Positions 54,877-63,063 of a DNA stretch of 64,000 nt are shown piece after piece. The stretch covers positions 24,942-88,941 of the forward strand of contig CAJUGL010000006.1 of assembly GCA_910586515.1 (NCBI GenBank), read 5' to 3'. The position numbers and the translations under genes were made by a program. The notes below the pieces were generated by a model. It saw only the letters and a list, made by a program, of their open reading frames with translations, was not told where the DNA came from and did no database searches. The stretch comes from an uncultured Acetatifactor sp. GTDB lineage: Bacteria; Bacillota; Clostridia; Lachnospirales; Lachnospiraceae. How positions within the stretch are numbered: the first letter of the stretch is position 1; every line of letters begins with the position of its first letter.

Positions 54877-55821
54877 TCAAAGACGATTTAAAATTTGTAT
54901 TACCTCATGCAGTTCTTCCGGCTTCACCCGATCCGGGAACCGGTCTTCCAGAATACAGTCCGTAAAATAGCGGATCTCATTGGCATAGGCATCGCTCTTG
55001 GGCAGATTGATCCCTCCTGTATCTCCCTCAGCCGCTTCCGTGAGGTCCGTCACCGTCCCATCCGCTTCGTACAGAACGCACTGCTCCTTCTCACAGGCCA
55101 GAATCGCCCTCTCAAACTGGAAGCGGAAACTGGCCGCAAACGGATAGGGAGACGCATACCAGGCAGCCTCCGTGGTAATAAAAAATTCAGGATACTCATA
55201 TACGACACTGAAATAGTCCTGCTCCGGCCGCTTTGCCCGGTGAACCCTGGCATCCCCTGGTTTCCCAAAGGCATATACCAGGAAATCCAGATCATGGATA
55301 TGCAGGTCAAAGGGCACCAGGCCGCTGCGCCTCTCGTCGAACATCCAGTTGTCCCAGCTCCATTTGGGAATCTGACCCAGGCGGCTCATGGCACCGGACA
55401 GCAGCTTTCCGTATTTTCCGGAATCATACATTTCCTTCAGCAGCTCATACTCCGGCCAGAACCGCAGCACCTGCGCCACCATAAACTTTACCCCGTTCCT
55501 GCGGGCGGCATCATAGACCCGCTCCACATCCTCCCCCTTCAGGGAAACCGGCTTTTCACAGATGACATGTATGCCCCGCTCCATGGCCCGGATGGCAAAA
55601 TCCGCATGGAGATAGGTGGGGAGACAGATATCCAGGATATCCAACTGTTCCCCGTTTAACATTTCCTCAAAATCCGTGTACAAATGCTTGTCCTGATAGG
55701 GTTCCAGACGCTCCGGCCGGATATCGCAGAGCGCCGTGAGCTCAGTCTCCTCCATGGCCTCCCATGCAGGGATGTGCGCGCCGCTGATGCCGCCGATTCC
55801 TACCATTCCAACTTTCAACAT
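54877..55821 (-). CDS. Gfo/Idh/MocA family oxidoreductase
   Basis: A 314-residue protein with an NAD(P)-binding Rossmann start (KVGMVGIGGISGAHIPAW), the conserved EKP motif in VICEKPVSLKG, and the family's second-domain motif with Asp and His in DLHIHDLDFLVYAFG. Such enzymes oxidise or reduce sugars or sugar derivatives. AAGGAGGGAAAATATT precedes the ATG at 55821. In-frame codons upstream come from a repeat element (55839-55879) and are not part of the protein. The gene is next to the GntR regulator and probably belongs to the glycan regulon. Confidence 0.9.
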   Translation of the reverse strand: MLKVGMVGIGGISGAHIPAWEAMEETELTALCDIRPERLEPYQDKHLYTDFEEMLNGEQLDILDICLPTYLHADFAIRAMERGIHVICEKPVSLKGEDVERVYDAARRNGVKFMVAQVLRFWPEYELLKEMYDSGKYGKLLSGAMSRLGQIPKWSWDNWMFDERRSGLVPFDLHIHDLDFLVYAFGKPGDARVHRAKRPEQDYFSVVYEYPEFFITTEAAWYASPYPFAASFRFQFERAILACEKEQCVLYEADGTVTDLTEAAEGDTGGINLPKSDAYANEIRYFTDCILEDRFPDRVKPEELHEVIQILNRL

Positions 55822-55838
55822 AATATTTTCCCTCCTTT

Positions 55839-55960
55839 TTAAATCGCTTCGCGATAGCACTAAAGGGTAAAGCCGCTTCGGCACACCTGTAATGAGAGAA
55901 ACTTTTATTGGAAAGGGAACTCATAAAAGTTCCTCTCGTGCGCCTTTGCGACTTTACTGT
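55839..55960. repeat. palindromic leader element, copy 1
   Basis: The minus strand reads GCGGCTTTACCCTTTAGTGC, TATCGCGAAGCGATTTAAA just ahead of the ribosome binding site of the oxidoreductase gene. Upstream of that lies a hairpin GAGAGAAACTTTTAT / ATAAAAGTTCCTCTC (55893-55942) with one mismatch. The first part recurs at 63008-63046 before the MarR gene. Confidence 0.8.
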
Positions 55961-55977
55961 CTGCCTTTTTTATACTT

Positions 55978-56697
55978 TTATCTGTTGATTTCTATCTGAA
56001 AACTGCTTCTGCTTGCAGGGTAATAGCTTTCCGTGTACTCCACCACCTGACCGTTCTGGGTATAGCCCTGTGAAGTGATAAAGGCAGTGGGTTCAAATAT
56101 CGTAATCTCCAACCCCGCCGCCACCTCCGCCGGAGGCATGGCCACCTCCAGTTTCCGGGAGGCATGCACCACGGAAAGCCCCCTGGCGTCCAAGGCCTCA
56201 TAAAAAGAAGTATCGGTAAAATCCATCTCCGGCATCTCCGGAAAAAGCTTCAGGGGGACATACAAGGTGGTGTATACCACTGGCGCATTGGAATACAGAT
56301 TCTCCAGATTCCGTATTCTCACCAGACGGGTGACCAGCTCGTCCCCACGGATTCTCAGGGCATCCCCCACCTTTTCCCCTGCTTTTTCCGTCTGAATACA
56401 GACCACCCGGGTGCGCAGAACACGGTTTTTCTTCCGGCTCTCCTCCCGATATCCCGTGACGAAACTGGTAGATTCATGGACCAGTTTGGGCTGGGCCACA
56501 AAAGTACCGCTGCCCTTCACTCTGGTAAGCCTTCCCTCCCTTGCCAGCAAATCCAGAGCCTGCCGCACCGTGGGACGACTGACCCCCAAGGATTGAGCCA
56601 ACTCATTTTCCGTGGGTATCCTGCTCCCCAGAGGATACTGCCCGTCGGCAATCCGCCCCCTGAGCAGCTCTGCTATCTGAACATAACGCGCCTGCAT
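55978..56697 (-). CDS. GntR/HutC family transcriptional regulator
   Basis: A 239-residue regulator: N-terminal winged helix-turn-helix (YPLGSRIPTENELAQSLGVS, RPTVRQALDLLAREG) and a UTRA ligand-binding domain from about residue 85. Family members respond to sugar phosphates or similar effectors. AGGAGGAAGGGATTC precedes the ATG. The position at the head of the minus-strand glycan genes, and beside the plus-strand isomerase, suggests it controls some of them. The palindrome TTTGTAAATACA before GH38 is a possible target, by inference only. Confidence 0.9.
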   Translation of the reverse strand: MQARYVQIAELLRGRIADGQYPLGSRIPTENELAQSLGVSRPTVRQALDLLAREGRLTRVKGSGTFVAQPKLVHESTSFVTGYREESRKKNRVLRTRVVCIQTEKAGEKVGDALRIRGDELVTRLVRIRNLENLYSNAPVVYTTLYVPLKLFPEMPEMDFTDTSFYEALDARGLSVVHASRKLEVAMPPAEVAAGLEITIFEPTAFITSQGYTQNGQVVEYTESYYPASRSSFQIEINR

Positions 56698-56699
56698 GA

Positions 56700-56935
56700 A
56701 TCCCTTCCTCCTATTCCCATTTCGTGTATATTTCTTCTAAATACCGTAATATTGTCACATTATGCCATGCGCGCAGACCATCAAGCGGCTCCGAAGGAAA
56801 CATTTGATGTGCAAGCCATGGGAACCGGCATAATAACAGCGCCAGCTGGCTTGAATTCTGCGTCAGCAGAATCATTATACCATAATCCTCCACTCCCGGC
56901 AATTCATCTGGTCTGTACACTTCCCGGGCAAATTA
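56700..56935. other. intergenic stretch before the isomerase promoters
   Basis: No supported gene. TTCTGCGTCAGCAGAA near 56848 is a short palindrome that could be an operator. Confidence 0.35.
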
Positions 56936-56939
56936 TGTG

Positions 56940-57014
56940 TTGACTTTTATATTGTAAGTACATATTTAATTTATTATTTTCTGTATTGACATATATACCG
57001 GAATTTAGTATTGT
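56940..57014 (+). promoter_or_regulatory. tandem promoters of the isomerase gene
   Basis: TTGACT (56940) with N17 and TATTTA (56963-56968), and TTGACA (56986-56991) with N17 and TATTGT (57009-57014). The second is the stronger. Confidence 0.75.
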
Positions 57015-57039
57015 AAAAGCAAAAACAATTCAGGGTGCA

Positions 57040-57165
57040 GCTGCCAGATGGAAAAGGGGTCATTCTCAGCTGAGCTTTGGCTGCTCCTTCGGCGGTGACG
57101 AAGGACCGGAGGTCAAAGTACGGATTATCACAAAGTCAGAACCTTATTCCATTACCAGGGAGTAA
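57040..57165 (+). pseudogene. possible C-terminal gene remnant
   Basis: An open plus-strand frame reads SQLSFGCSFGGDEGPEVKV and RIITKSEPYSITRE then a stop, 15 bases before the isomerase gene. It has no start or ribosome binding site and may be the tail of a lost gene, or chance. Confidence 0.3.
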
Positions 57166-57180
57166 ACAGGAGGCAAACTT

Positions 57181-58923
57181 ATGCATAACGATCATCATTT
57201 CCGTCGTTTTCCTACAATTAAAATCAATGGCTATGACCACGCCGCAGCTACGGACCAGGACGCCATCCTTCAACATTTGCGACAGTTGTGTCAGAACAGA
57301 AAGCAGACCGTCATCGTGGCAGAATGCTATCCCGGCGTGGACCAGAGCGAATTAACGGCGCTCTTCTCCCCTCTGGAACCGGCGGAATGCATCTGCAGCG
57401 ATGATCTGGCCCTGCCTCCGGAGGAAATCGACGCCCTGATCCAGCGGGATCTTACGGAAGATGACCCTGTCTTCGGCATAATGACAGCCAGACGCCTGGA
57501 AGAATTCTTTCCCGCCGAAAATCTGGAACATGCCCGCCGTAAAATAGAGGCTGTAAAATCCGGCATCCTGCTGGTTTATGGGGTGGGCGCCTCCCTGGTC
57601 TGCCGGGGAGACATCCTTGTTGTAGCGGACATCACCCGCTGGGAGATTCAGCTGCGCTACCGCAGAGGCCTGTCCAACTGGCGGACCGCCAAAACGGATC
57701 TTCCCAAAAACAAAAAATACAAGAGAGGCTATTTCGCCGAATGGCGGTGGGCCGACCGCGTCAAGGATAAACTGCTTCCGGAAATGGATCTGTATCTGGA
57801 CATGTCTGCCCCCCAGGCTCCCGCCATGGTGTCCGGCCCGGCCTACCGCGCAGCCCTGGAACAGGTATCCGGACAGCCCTTCCGCATGGTACCCTATTTT
57901 GATCCCGGAGTATGGGGCGGCGACTGGATGAAAAACCATTTTGACCTGCCGGAAAACGGCTCCAACTACGCCTGGAGCTTCGACGGCGTGCCGGAGGAGA
58001 ACAGCCTCCTTCTGGATTTCGGCGGAAAACTGGTGCAGACCCCTGCCCTGAACCTGGTTCACTGCTGTCCCAGGCCCCTTCTGGGCGAGAGAGTTCACGG
58101 GCGGTTCGGTGCGGAATTTCCCATCCGTTTCGACATGCTGGACACCATGAACGGCCAGAACCTGTCCCTGCAGGTCCATCCTTTGACAGAATACATTCAG
58201 CAGAATTTCCATATGCATTACACCCAGGATGAGAGCTATTACCTGTTGGATGCCCAGGGCGAAGACCCCTGCGTCTACCTGGGCATAAAAACCGGAACAG
58301 ACCCTGGCGCCATGATACAGGCCCTGGAAGATGCCCAGGATGGAACTGCGCCCTTTCCCGCAGAAGATTTTGTAAACCGGATTCCCGTGAAAAAGCATGA
58401 CCATGTACTGATTCCCGCGGGTACCGTACACTGTTCCGGCGCCAACACCATGGTGCTGGAAATCAGCGCAACCCCCTATATTTTTACCTTCAAGCTGTGG
58501 GACTGGGGGCGTCTGGATCTGGACGGCAGACCCAGGCCCATCCACCTCAATCACGGAGCAGCCAATATTCAGTGGGATCGGAATACCGAATGGGTAAAAG
58601 AAAATATCGTCAACCAGATTACGCTGATTCATAAAGATGTGCGGGGAACCGTAGAACGCACCGGCCTTCATGAGCGGGAATTTCTGGACACCTTCCGGGT
58701 CAGCACTTCCTCCGAACTGCCCATCCGGCGCAACGGCAGCGTCCACATGATGAACCTGGTAGAGGGAGGCAGCGCCCTGCTGATCAGCGAAAACGGGAAT
58801 TTCCCTCCCTTTGAACTGCATTATGCGGAGACCTGCATTATCCCTGAGGCCGCAGGCCCCTATCTGATCCGCTCCCCAGAAGGCGAGCCCATTAAGACAA
58901 TTATCGCCTGCGTACGCAACTAA
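57181..58923 (+). CDS. class I mannose-6-phosphate isomerase with N-terminal extension
   Basis: A 580-residue protein. The C-terminal ~370 residues are a cupin-type isomerase: YFDPGVWGGDWMK, then zinc ligands in LSLQVHPLTEYIQQ (Gln and His), TQDESYYLL (Glu) and IPAGTVHCSGANT (His). It interconverts mannose-6-phosphate and fructose-6-phosphate. The first ~210 residues are unusual and look like a degraded kinase or nucleotide-binding fold (TVIVAECYPGVDQSELT without a P-loop, ending LDMSAPQAPAM). AGGAGGCAAACTT precedes the ATG. It would channel mannose released by GH38 to glycolysis. The role of the N-terminal part is unknown. Confidence 0.85.
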   Translation: MHNDHHFRRFPTIKINGYDHAAATDQDAILQHLRQLCQNRKQTVIVAECYPGVDQSELTALFSPLEPAECICSDDLALPPEEIDALIQRDLTEDDPVFGIMTARRLEEFFPAENLEHARRKIEAVKSGILLVYGVGASLVCRGDILVVADITRWEIQLRYRRGLSNWRTAKTDLPKNKKYKRGYFAEWRWADRVKDKLLPEMDLYLDMSAPQAPAMVSGPAYRAALEQVSGQPFRMVPYFDPGVWGGDWMKNHFDLPENGSNYAWSFDGVPEENSLLLDFGGKLVQTPALNLVHCCPRPLLGERVHGRFGAEFPIRFDMLDTMNGQNLSLQVHPLTEYIQQNFHMHYTQDESYYLLDAQGEDPCVYLGIKTGTDPGAMIQALEDAQDGTAPFPAEDFVNRIPVKKHDHVLIPAGTVHCSGANTMVLEISATPYIFTFKLWDWGRLDLDGRPRPIHLNHGAANIQWDRNTEWVKENIVNQITLIHKDVRGTVERTGLHEREFLDTFRVSTSSELPIRRNGSVHMMNLVEGGSALLISENGNFPPFELHYAETCIIPEAAGPYLIRSPEGEPIKTIIACVRN

Positions 58924-59040
58924 ACATCTGCGACGCAACTAAACATCTGCGACGCAACTAGACATCTGCGACGCAACTAGACATCTGCGCCGCAACTAAA
59001 CATCTGCGCCGCATTTAAACAGCTGCACCACAATAAAATA
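58910..59040. repeat. 19-bp tandem repeat overlapping the isomerase stop codon
   Basis: Six to seven units of CGCAACTAAACATCTGCGA, decaying toward the right. The isomerase stop TAA lies in the first unit. Confidence 0.9.
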
Positions 59041-59068
59041 ACTGCGTCGCAATCGAGCCACACCTCTC

Positions 59069-59123
59069 AAAGGGACAGACTAATCCGCGCTTATCAGCCG
59101 GTCAGCCTCTGTCCCTTTCTTTA
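59069..59123 (+). terminator. terminator of the isomerase gene
   Basis: AAAGGGACAGA and TCTGTCCCTTT form an 11-bp stem followed by CTTTAT. Confidence 0.85.
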
Positions 59124-59143
59124 TCAAGTCATTTCACTACGCT

Positions 59144-59488
59144 CTATGGCCCGAGATCAATTTCCTGTTGGATATATACCGCTTCCTCGATAAGGCCGAT
59201 GCCCATAAACACGGCCCACACATAAGGTGCGCCGTACACGTTCAGCGTCTTGGGCCCCACGATTTTCCTGGGCGCATTCTCTCCTGTCTGGTCCTGTATC
59301 AGCTTCTCATAAGCCTTCTCAAAAGTGCTCCTGGTGATGGAGCGCTCCCGCCTGTCAGTGAACAACTCCCCGCCTCTGATGGTGTACGTAAAAGGAAGTC
59401 CCTTTTTGGTCAGGAACTGTTTTCCCTCGTGCGCCCGTATCACATCCCACAGGCCAGGGACGGTTATCTTTGATGTATTGAGTTTCAT
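59144..59488 (-). CDS. conserved hypothetical protein, 114 residues
   Basis: Not recognised. A small basic protein, KLNTSKITVPGLWDVIRAH at the start, with a middle pattern (IRGGELFTDRRERSITRST, FEKAYEKL) that resembles a winged-helix or SAM-like DNA-binding unit, and a hydrophobic end (VYGAPYVWAVFMGIGLIEE). GGAGG lies only three bases from the chosen ATG, a tight spacing; no better start exists. It follows the truncated ATPase gene by 120 bp. Confidence 0.6.
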   Translation of the reverse strand: MKLNTSKITVPGLWDVIRAHEGKQFLTKKGLPFTYTIRGGELFTDRRERSITRSTFEKAYEKLIQDQTGENAPRKIVGPKTLNVYGAPYVWAVFMGIGLIEEAVYIQQEIDLGP

Positions 59489-59608
59489 ATGCCTCCTTGC
59501 GCGGCATCCGGCATCCCTCCGGAACGGCCGACTGTTTGAGTCAGATATGCCACTATTCAAATGGTAACCGATACAGGAAACGTTGTCAATGTATTTATTC
59601 ATTACTTT

Positions 59609-60490
59609 TCACGTTCCCCTGACCATGCCCTTTACGCCTGCCACTTCCGCCTCATCCTCCGGCACAGCCGTAAAGGGAACCGCTCCCCGCAGCGGGCCGT
59701 CGCCGCCTTTTTCCCTGGGCAGTATGCTTCCGTTTGCCACAAAAGCGCAATAACCCTCCTTCCGCAGCCACACCCGGATGGCCTCCTGTTTTTCGTAGAG
59801 CGCCCGCGCCCTCTCCATGCCTTCCCGGTCAAATTCCTCCACAAAGCGGTTTACCGCCTCCGGCAGATCGTGGGTCAGCATCTGTACCGCCTTCTTATGC
59901 TTCCCCTCCGGCAGCTGCACCTGAATCAGAATGCTGACACACAGATATGAGGGAATCTCCCTTATTCCGTCCATTGGCTGAATCATGCAGTTTTTCCCCG
60001 GCTTATAGGAACTCACCCCTCTGTCCCGCAGGCCGTCTATGGGTTCAATGGTATTCCTGCCGAGAAGCCTGTAATATTTCTGGGCAACCCTGTTTACCGT
60101 GACCACATTTCTCACCAGAACCTTATTGTTTGGCTCGTAAATGAAATAATGGCCGTTCTCCTTTGCCGTCCGCTTGCGGTTGTCATTTCCCTCATTCAGC
60201 GCCCGTATATACGGAATAAATGCCCGGAAAAGATAATCCAGAGCAGCCGTGTCCATCTCCTCCGCCTGAAACTGTTTCATGGGAATGTGGATGGCCACCG
60301 TGGGCTTCGACAGCTCCAGCCGATTGCTCTTGGTGATCTCATATCCGATCTCCCCGTCCCAGTAGACGGCATGATTATGTACGATGGGGTTTTTATCCAT
60401 AAAGCTCTCGTACATCTTGCCCTCATACATGTCCTCATAGGTTTCACTGGCAGGTTTCATGTTCAATATATAGTATTTTAATCTCTTCAA
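59609..60490 (-). pseudogene. N-terminal half of an ABC-class ATPase (PF09818-like), truncated
   Basis: The 293 residues match the N-terminal half of the 'predicted ATPase of the ABC class' family, ending with its conserved block EGYCAFVANGSILPR, GPLRGAVPF and GVKGMVRGT. A TGA follows at the point where the family goes on to its Walker A motif. The C-terminal half, with Walker A and B, is not found in the following bases. A TTG start at 60490 is proposed because AAGGAG lies eight bases upstream. A terminator lies just before the gene, yet no promoter was found. Probably a dead fragment. Confidence 0.6.
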
Positions 60491-60550
60491 TTTCAACTCT
60501 CCTTCGCCTTTTTGCCTTATGTCTTTGTTGTCTCCGGTATTTTTGCGCAC

Positions 60551-60577
60551 AAAAAAGACACACCGATATGATGTGTC
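60551..60577 (-). terminator. terminator after the mini-ORF
   Basis: GACACA and TGTGTC pair over nine bases, followed by TTTTTTG on the minus strand. Confidence 0.75.
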
Positions 60578-60633
60578 CTTCATTGACAGTATTCATACAG
60601 GTACTTAAATCCGGCATTTCCCATGCCTCATAT

Positions 60634-60672
60634 TCAGTTGATGAAAGCCTCCATTGTCATTGTATTTTTCAT
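60634..60672 (-). CDS. 12-codon mini-ORF with strong ribosome binding site
   Basis: AAGGAGGGATTTTTT precedes ATG; the product would be MKNTMTMEAFIN. Skipping one base after AAC continues as EYEAWEMPDLSTCMNTV and NEGHII, so it may be a frame-broken small peptide gene. A terminator follows. Function unknown; it could be an accident. Confidence 0.35.
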   Translation of the reverse strand: MKNTMTMEAFIN

Positions 60673-60757
60673 AAAAAAATCCCTCCTTCAACTGAATCTG
60701 TTTTAAGTAACCTTATGTAGTATACCACCCTGAACGGAAAAAAGCAACTCAAATTTT

Positions 60758-61885
60758 TCAGTGCCCTGTCTGAACTTTTTGGCCCTGTATATCGATCACA
60801 ACATACTCGGATCTGCATCCTGTCTTAAACTGAATCACCCAGTCGGAAATGCCTGAGGTCACCACAAAACTGGTATTTCCCCTCTTTTCCATGCCATAGC
60901 TTTTATCGTCCAGTCCAAGCCATTCCCCCATGCGATTCAGGGGAATCAGCTGTCCCCCATGGGTGTGGCCGGAGAGCACCAGATCCACTCCCGCCGCTTC
61001 CTGGGCATCATAATCATGGGGCTGATGATCCAGGACAATGCTGAATTTATCCGGATCCAGTCCTGCGGTCAGCTCTTCCATGGAAGCCCTGCCTCCTGCC
61101 TGTTCCTCCCAGCGGTCCCGCCTTCCGATCAGGTAAAAGCGCCCGTCCAGAACCACAGTCTCATCCTCCAGAACGGTCACATTATTTTTTTCCAGTTCCG
61201 CAGCCAGTTCCCCGCCGCCGTATCCCCTGTATCCTGGGCCGTAATATCCCCGGTCATGATTCCCAAAGACGTAATAAACCCCGTATGTGGTCTCCAGGGT
61301 CCCCAGAGCCCTGCAGGCGGCAGCCATATCCTCCCAGGAAGTGTCATCGTCCACATAATCCCCTGTGATCACCACAATATCCGGATTTTCCTCCTGCATG
61401 TCCTCCACCCATCCGGCAAATTCCTCTCCGCTGAAGGTATTTCCCACATGGGAGTCCGCAAACTGTACGATCCGCAGGCTCCCCACCGCCTTATCCGTCT
61501 CCACCGTATAGGGCGTCCTCCAGACATGGTTTGCCAGATACCACCCGCAGGTCAGATATACCGCCGTAATCCCCAGGGCAAAAATTCCGGCATAATATCT
61601 CCCGAATTTCTTCCCTCTCTTTTTTTCCGCAATCCTGTATGCCCCGTCACACACAAGCCAGACAAATACCAGATGCAGAACCACAATCTCCGCATTGATT
61701 GCGCCGAAAGCAGCTCCTGTGCCGCAGACAATCCCTGCCACCGCCAGAATCCCCAACAGCAGCGCAGGAAGCTTTTTCCCCCCTGCCGCCTTCCGGACAA
61801 TGGGAAATTTCATAAATCTGCTCACCAGATAAATCATTCCAAGAACCGAGCCCAGGACCAGACTGCCCAGTATCAATGCCCACAT
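60758..61885 (-). CDS. membrane-bound calcineurin-like metallophosphoesterase
   Basis: A 375-residue protein with an N-terminal part of four membrane helices (about 1-120) and a cytoplasm- or exterior-facing phosphoesterase domain: motif I FADSHVGN, motif II VITGDYVDDD, motif III YYVFGNHDRG, then DHQPHDYD and LSGHTHGGQL. All metal ligands are present. Relatives act on lipid or nucleotide phosphates. GGGAGGAAATAAG precedes the ATG at 61885. It overlaps the DUF4180 gene end by 13 bp, so the two are co-translated in an operon with the TetR gene. Confidence 0.9.
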   Translation of the reverse strand: MWALILGSLVLGSVLGMIYLVSRFMKFPIVRKAAGGKKLPALLLGILAVAGIVCGTGAAFGAINAEIVVLHLVFVWLVCDGAYRIAEKKRGKKFGRYYAGIFALGITAVYLTCGWYLANHVWRTPYTVETDKAVGSLRIVQFADSHVGNTFSGEEFAGWVEDMQEENPDIVVITGDYVDDDTSWEDMAAACRALGTLETTYGVYYVFGNHDRGYYGPGYRGYGGGELAAELEKNNVTVLEDETVVLDGRFYLIGRRDRWEEQAGGRASMEELTAGLDPDKFSIVLDHQPHDYDAQEAAGVDLVLSGHTHGGQLIPLNRMGEWLGLDDKSYGMEKRGNTSFVVTSGISDWVIQFKTGCRSEYVVIDIQGQKVQTGH

Positions 61886-62280
61886 CTTATTTCCTCCCAT
61901 TCTGTTTTATTTCCGGCCCATCCGGAGAGCTTGTCAACGGCAAGGGAAACCGTTGGCTGAAAGTAAATATCTTTTCCCCTGTTACTCTCATACATAAAAT
62001 CCTTTAACGGCTTGCTTGTATATCCCGAAAAGTCGCCGTAAATCGCAAATCTCACCCCATAATTGATGAATTTCTGCAGTATTTCGCCCGCCAGACAAGT
62101 GCTCAGGACAAAGAAATCCTCTGCAACAGCCTCCTTGTTCAGCACAATATTTGCGCAGCCCGTTTCGTAACTTACGGTCATAACCAGGTCTAAAGCAGAC
62201 TGGACATCTGTAATCAGCAGTTCTTCACTGCTCACAACTGCAATTTCCGTATTATTTTTCTTAATCACTTCTGTCTTCAT
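61873..62280 (-). CDS. DUF4180 family protein
   Basis: A 135-residue cytoplasmic protein. The pattern ITDVQSALDLVMTVSYETGC, NIVLNKEAVAEDFFVLST, and VRFAIYGDFSGYTSKPLKDF with FMYESNRGKDIYF near the end matches DUF4180, a family often found beside TetR-type regulators. GGAGGTAAAAA precedes the ATG. It lies 26 bp after the TetR gene and overlaps the phosphoesterase start. Function is unknown, with a stress or efflux link suggested only by context. Confidence 0.85.
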   Translation of the reverse strand: MKTEVIKKNNTEIAVVSSEELLITDVQSALDLVMTVSYETGCANIVLNKEAVAEDFFVLSTCLAGEILQKFINYGVRFAIYGDFSGYTSKPLKDFMYESNRGKDIYFQPTVSLAVDKLSGWAGNKTEWEEIRCGH

Positions 62281-62306
62281 TTTTTACCTCCATTGATTCT
62301 AAAACT

Positions 62307-62885
62307 TTATTCGAACAGACTGTCTACCAGATGATCAACCATAAAATCAAAGGTTTCCATGTGATTGCGCGGAAGAATATCCTTATTTTTGATATTCATT
62401 ATTAAAGAGTAGATTACGGACATGGCCAATTCGGCATCCACCTTAAATTTCAGATAAGTCCGGCCCGCAAAAAGCTGTCGGCTCCTTTGATTGGACTGCC
62501 TGATTTCTTCCGCCTGTTTCTCCGATAATTTATTCATCAAAATGATGTAGTCCGTACTGTCCGACTGGTACAGAAAATTGTTTTTATCATATTCCCGATA
62601 AATGTACTTGATCGCTTCTGCCGCGCCATGCCTGTCTTTGTGCTGTTCCATTATCTCAGATGCCGCATGGCAGATCTGTTCCTGCACGGAACATAATATC
62701 TGGCAGAAAAGCGCTTCCTTTGATTCATAGAAAAGGTAAAAGGCCCCCTTTGAGATGCCAACCTGCCTGCACAGTTCATCCACGCTGGTTTTCTTATAGC
62801 CGTACCGCGTCCAGCTCTGCTTACAGTTTTCCTGTAGATTTCTTTTGATATTTTCTTTTTCCTGCTCCGTAAAATTTCTTGCCAT
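62307..62885 (-). CDS. TetR family transcriptional regulator
   Basis: A 192-residue regulator with the TetR DNA-binding domain (QSWTRYGYKKTSVDELCRQV, GISKGAFYLFYESKEALF) and a helical ligand domain. AAGAGGAAACACAT precedes the ATG at 62885. A consensus promoter lies upstream with ACTTG-N13-CAAGT symmetry over the spacer and -35 box, suggesting self-repression. The gene is divergent from the MarR gene and heads the DUF4180-phosphoesterase operon. Confidence 0.9.
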   Translation of the reverse strand: MARNFTEQEKENIKRNLQENCKQSWTRYGYKKTSVDELCRQVGISKGAFYLFYESKEALFCQILCSVQEQICHAASEIMEQHKDRHGAAEAIKYIYREYDKNNFLYQSDSTDYIILMNKLSEKQAEEIRQSNQRSRQLFAGRTYLKFKVDAELAMSVIYSLIMNIKNKDILPRNHMETFDFMVDHLVDSLFE

Positions 62886-62927
62886 ATGTGTTTCCTCTTT
62901 CACGTGACCCAAAATACCGTTATGGTC

Positions 62928-62956
62928 ATAATACAACTTGCAGCTGTAAATGTCAA
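62928..62956 (-). promoter_or_regulatory. promoter of the TetR operon
   Basis: Minus-strand TTGACA (62956-62951), 17-base spacer, TATTAT (62933-62928). An ACTTG/CAAGT dyad covers it. Confidence 0.85.
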
Positions 62957-62974
62957 GTATAATTTTAAAACTTC

Positions 62975-63003
62975 TTGCGTGCGCACGCATATTGCGGCAT
63001 AAT
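62975..63003 (+). promoter_or_regulatory. promoter of the MarR gene
   Basis: TTGCGT (62975-62980), 17-base spacer, CATAAT (62998-63003). GTGCGCAC lies in the spacer. Confidence 0.7.
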
Positions 63004-63007
63004 ACTT

Positions 63008-63048
63008 GCGGCTTTACCCTTTCGTGCTATCGCGCAGCGATTTAAATC
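63008..63048. repeat. leader element, copy 2
   Basis: GCGGCTTTACCCTTTCGTGC then TATCGCGCAGCGATTTAAA, matching the element before the oxidoreductase gene (55839-55879) with two or three differences. Confidence 0.85.
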
Positions 63049-63063
63049 AGGAGGAGTATATCT

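Noticed and set aside
56711..56920. 69-codon minus-strand frame upstream of the GntR gene
   Set aside because: No ribosome binding site or recognisable content; Trp/Leu-rich chance frame.
58910..59040. Short repeats as a possible CRISPR remnant
   Set aside because: The 19-bp units abut directly, there are no unique spacers and no cas genes.
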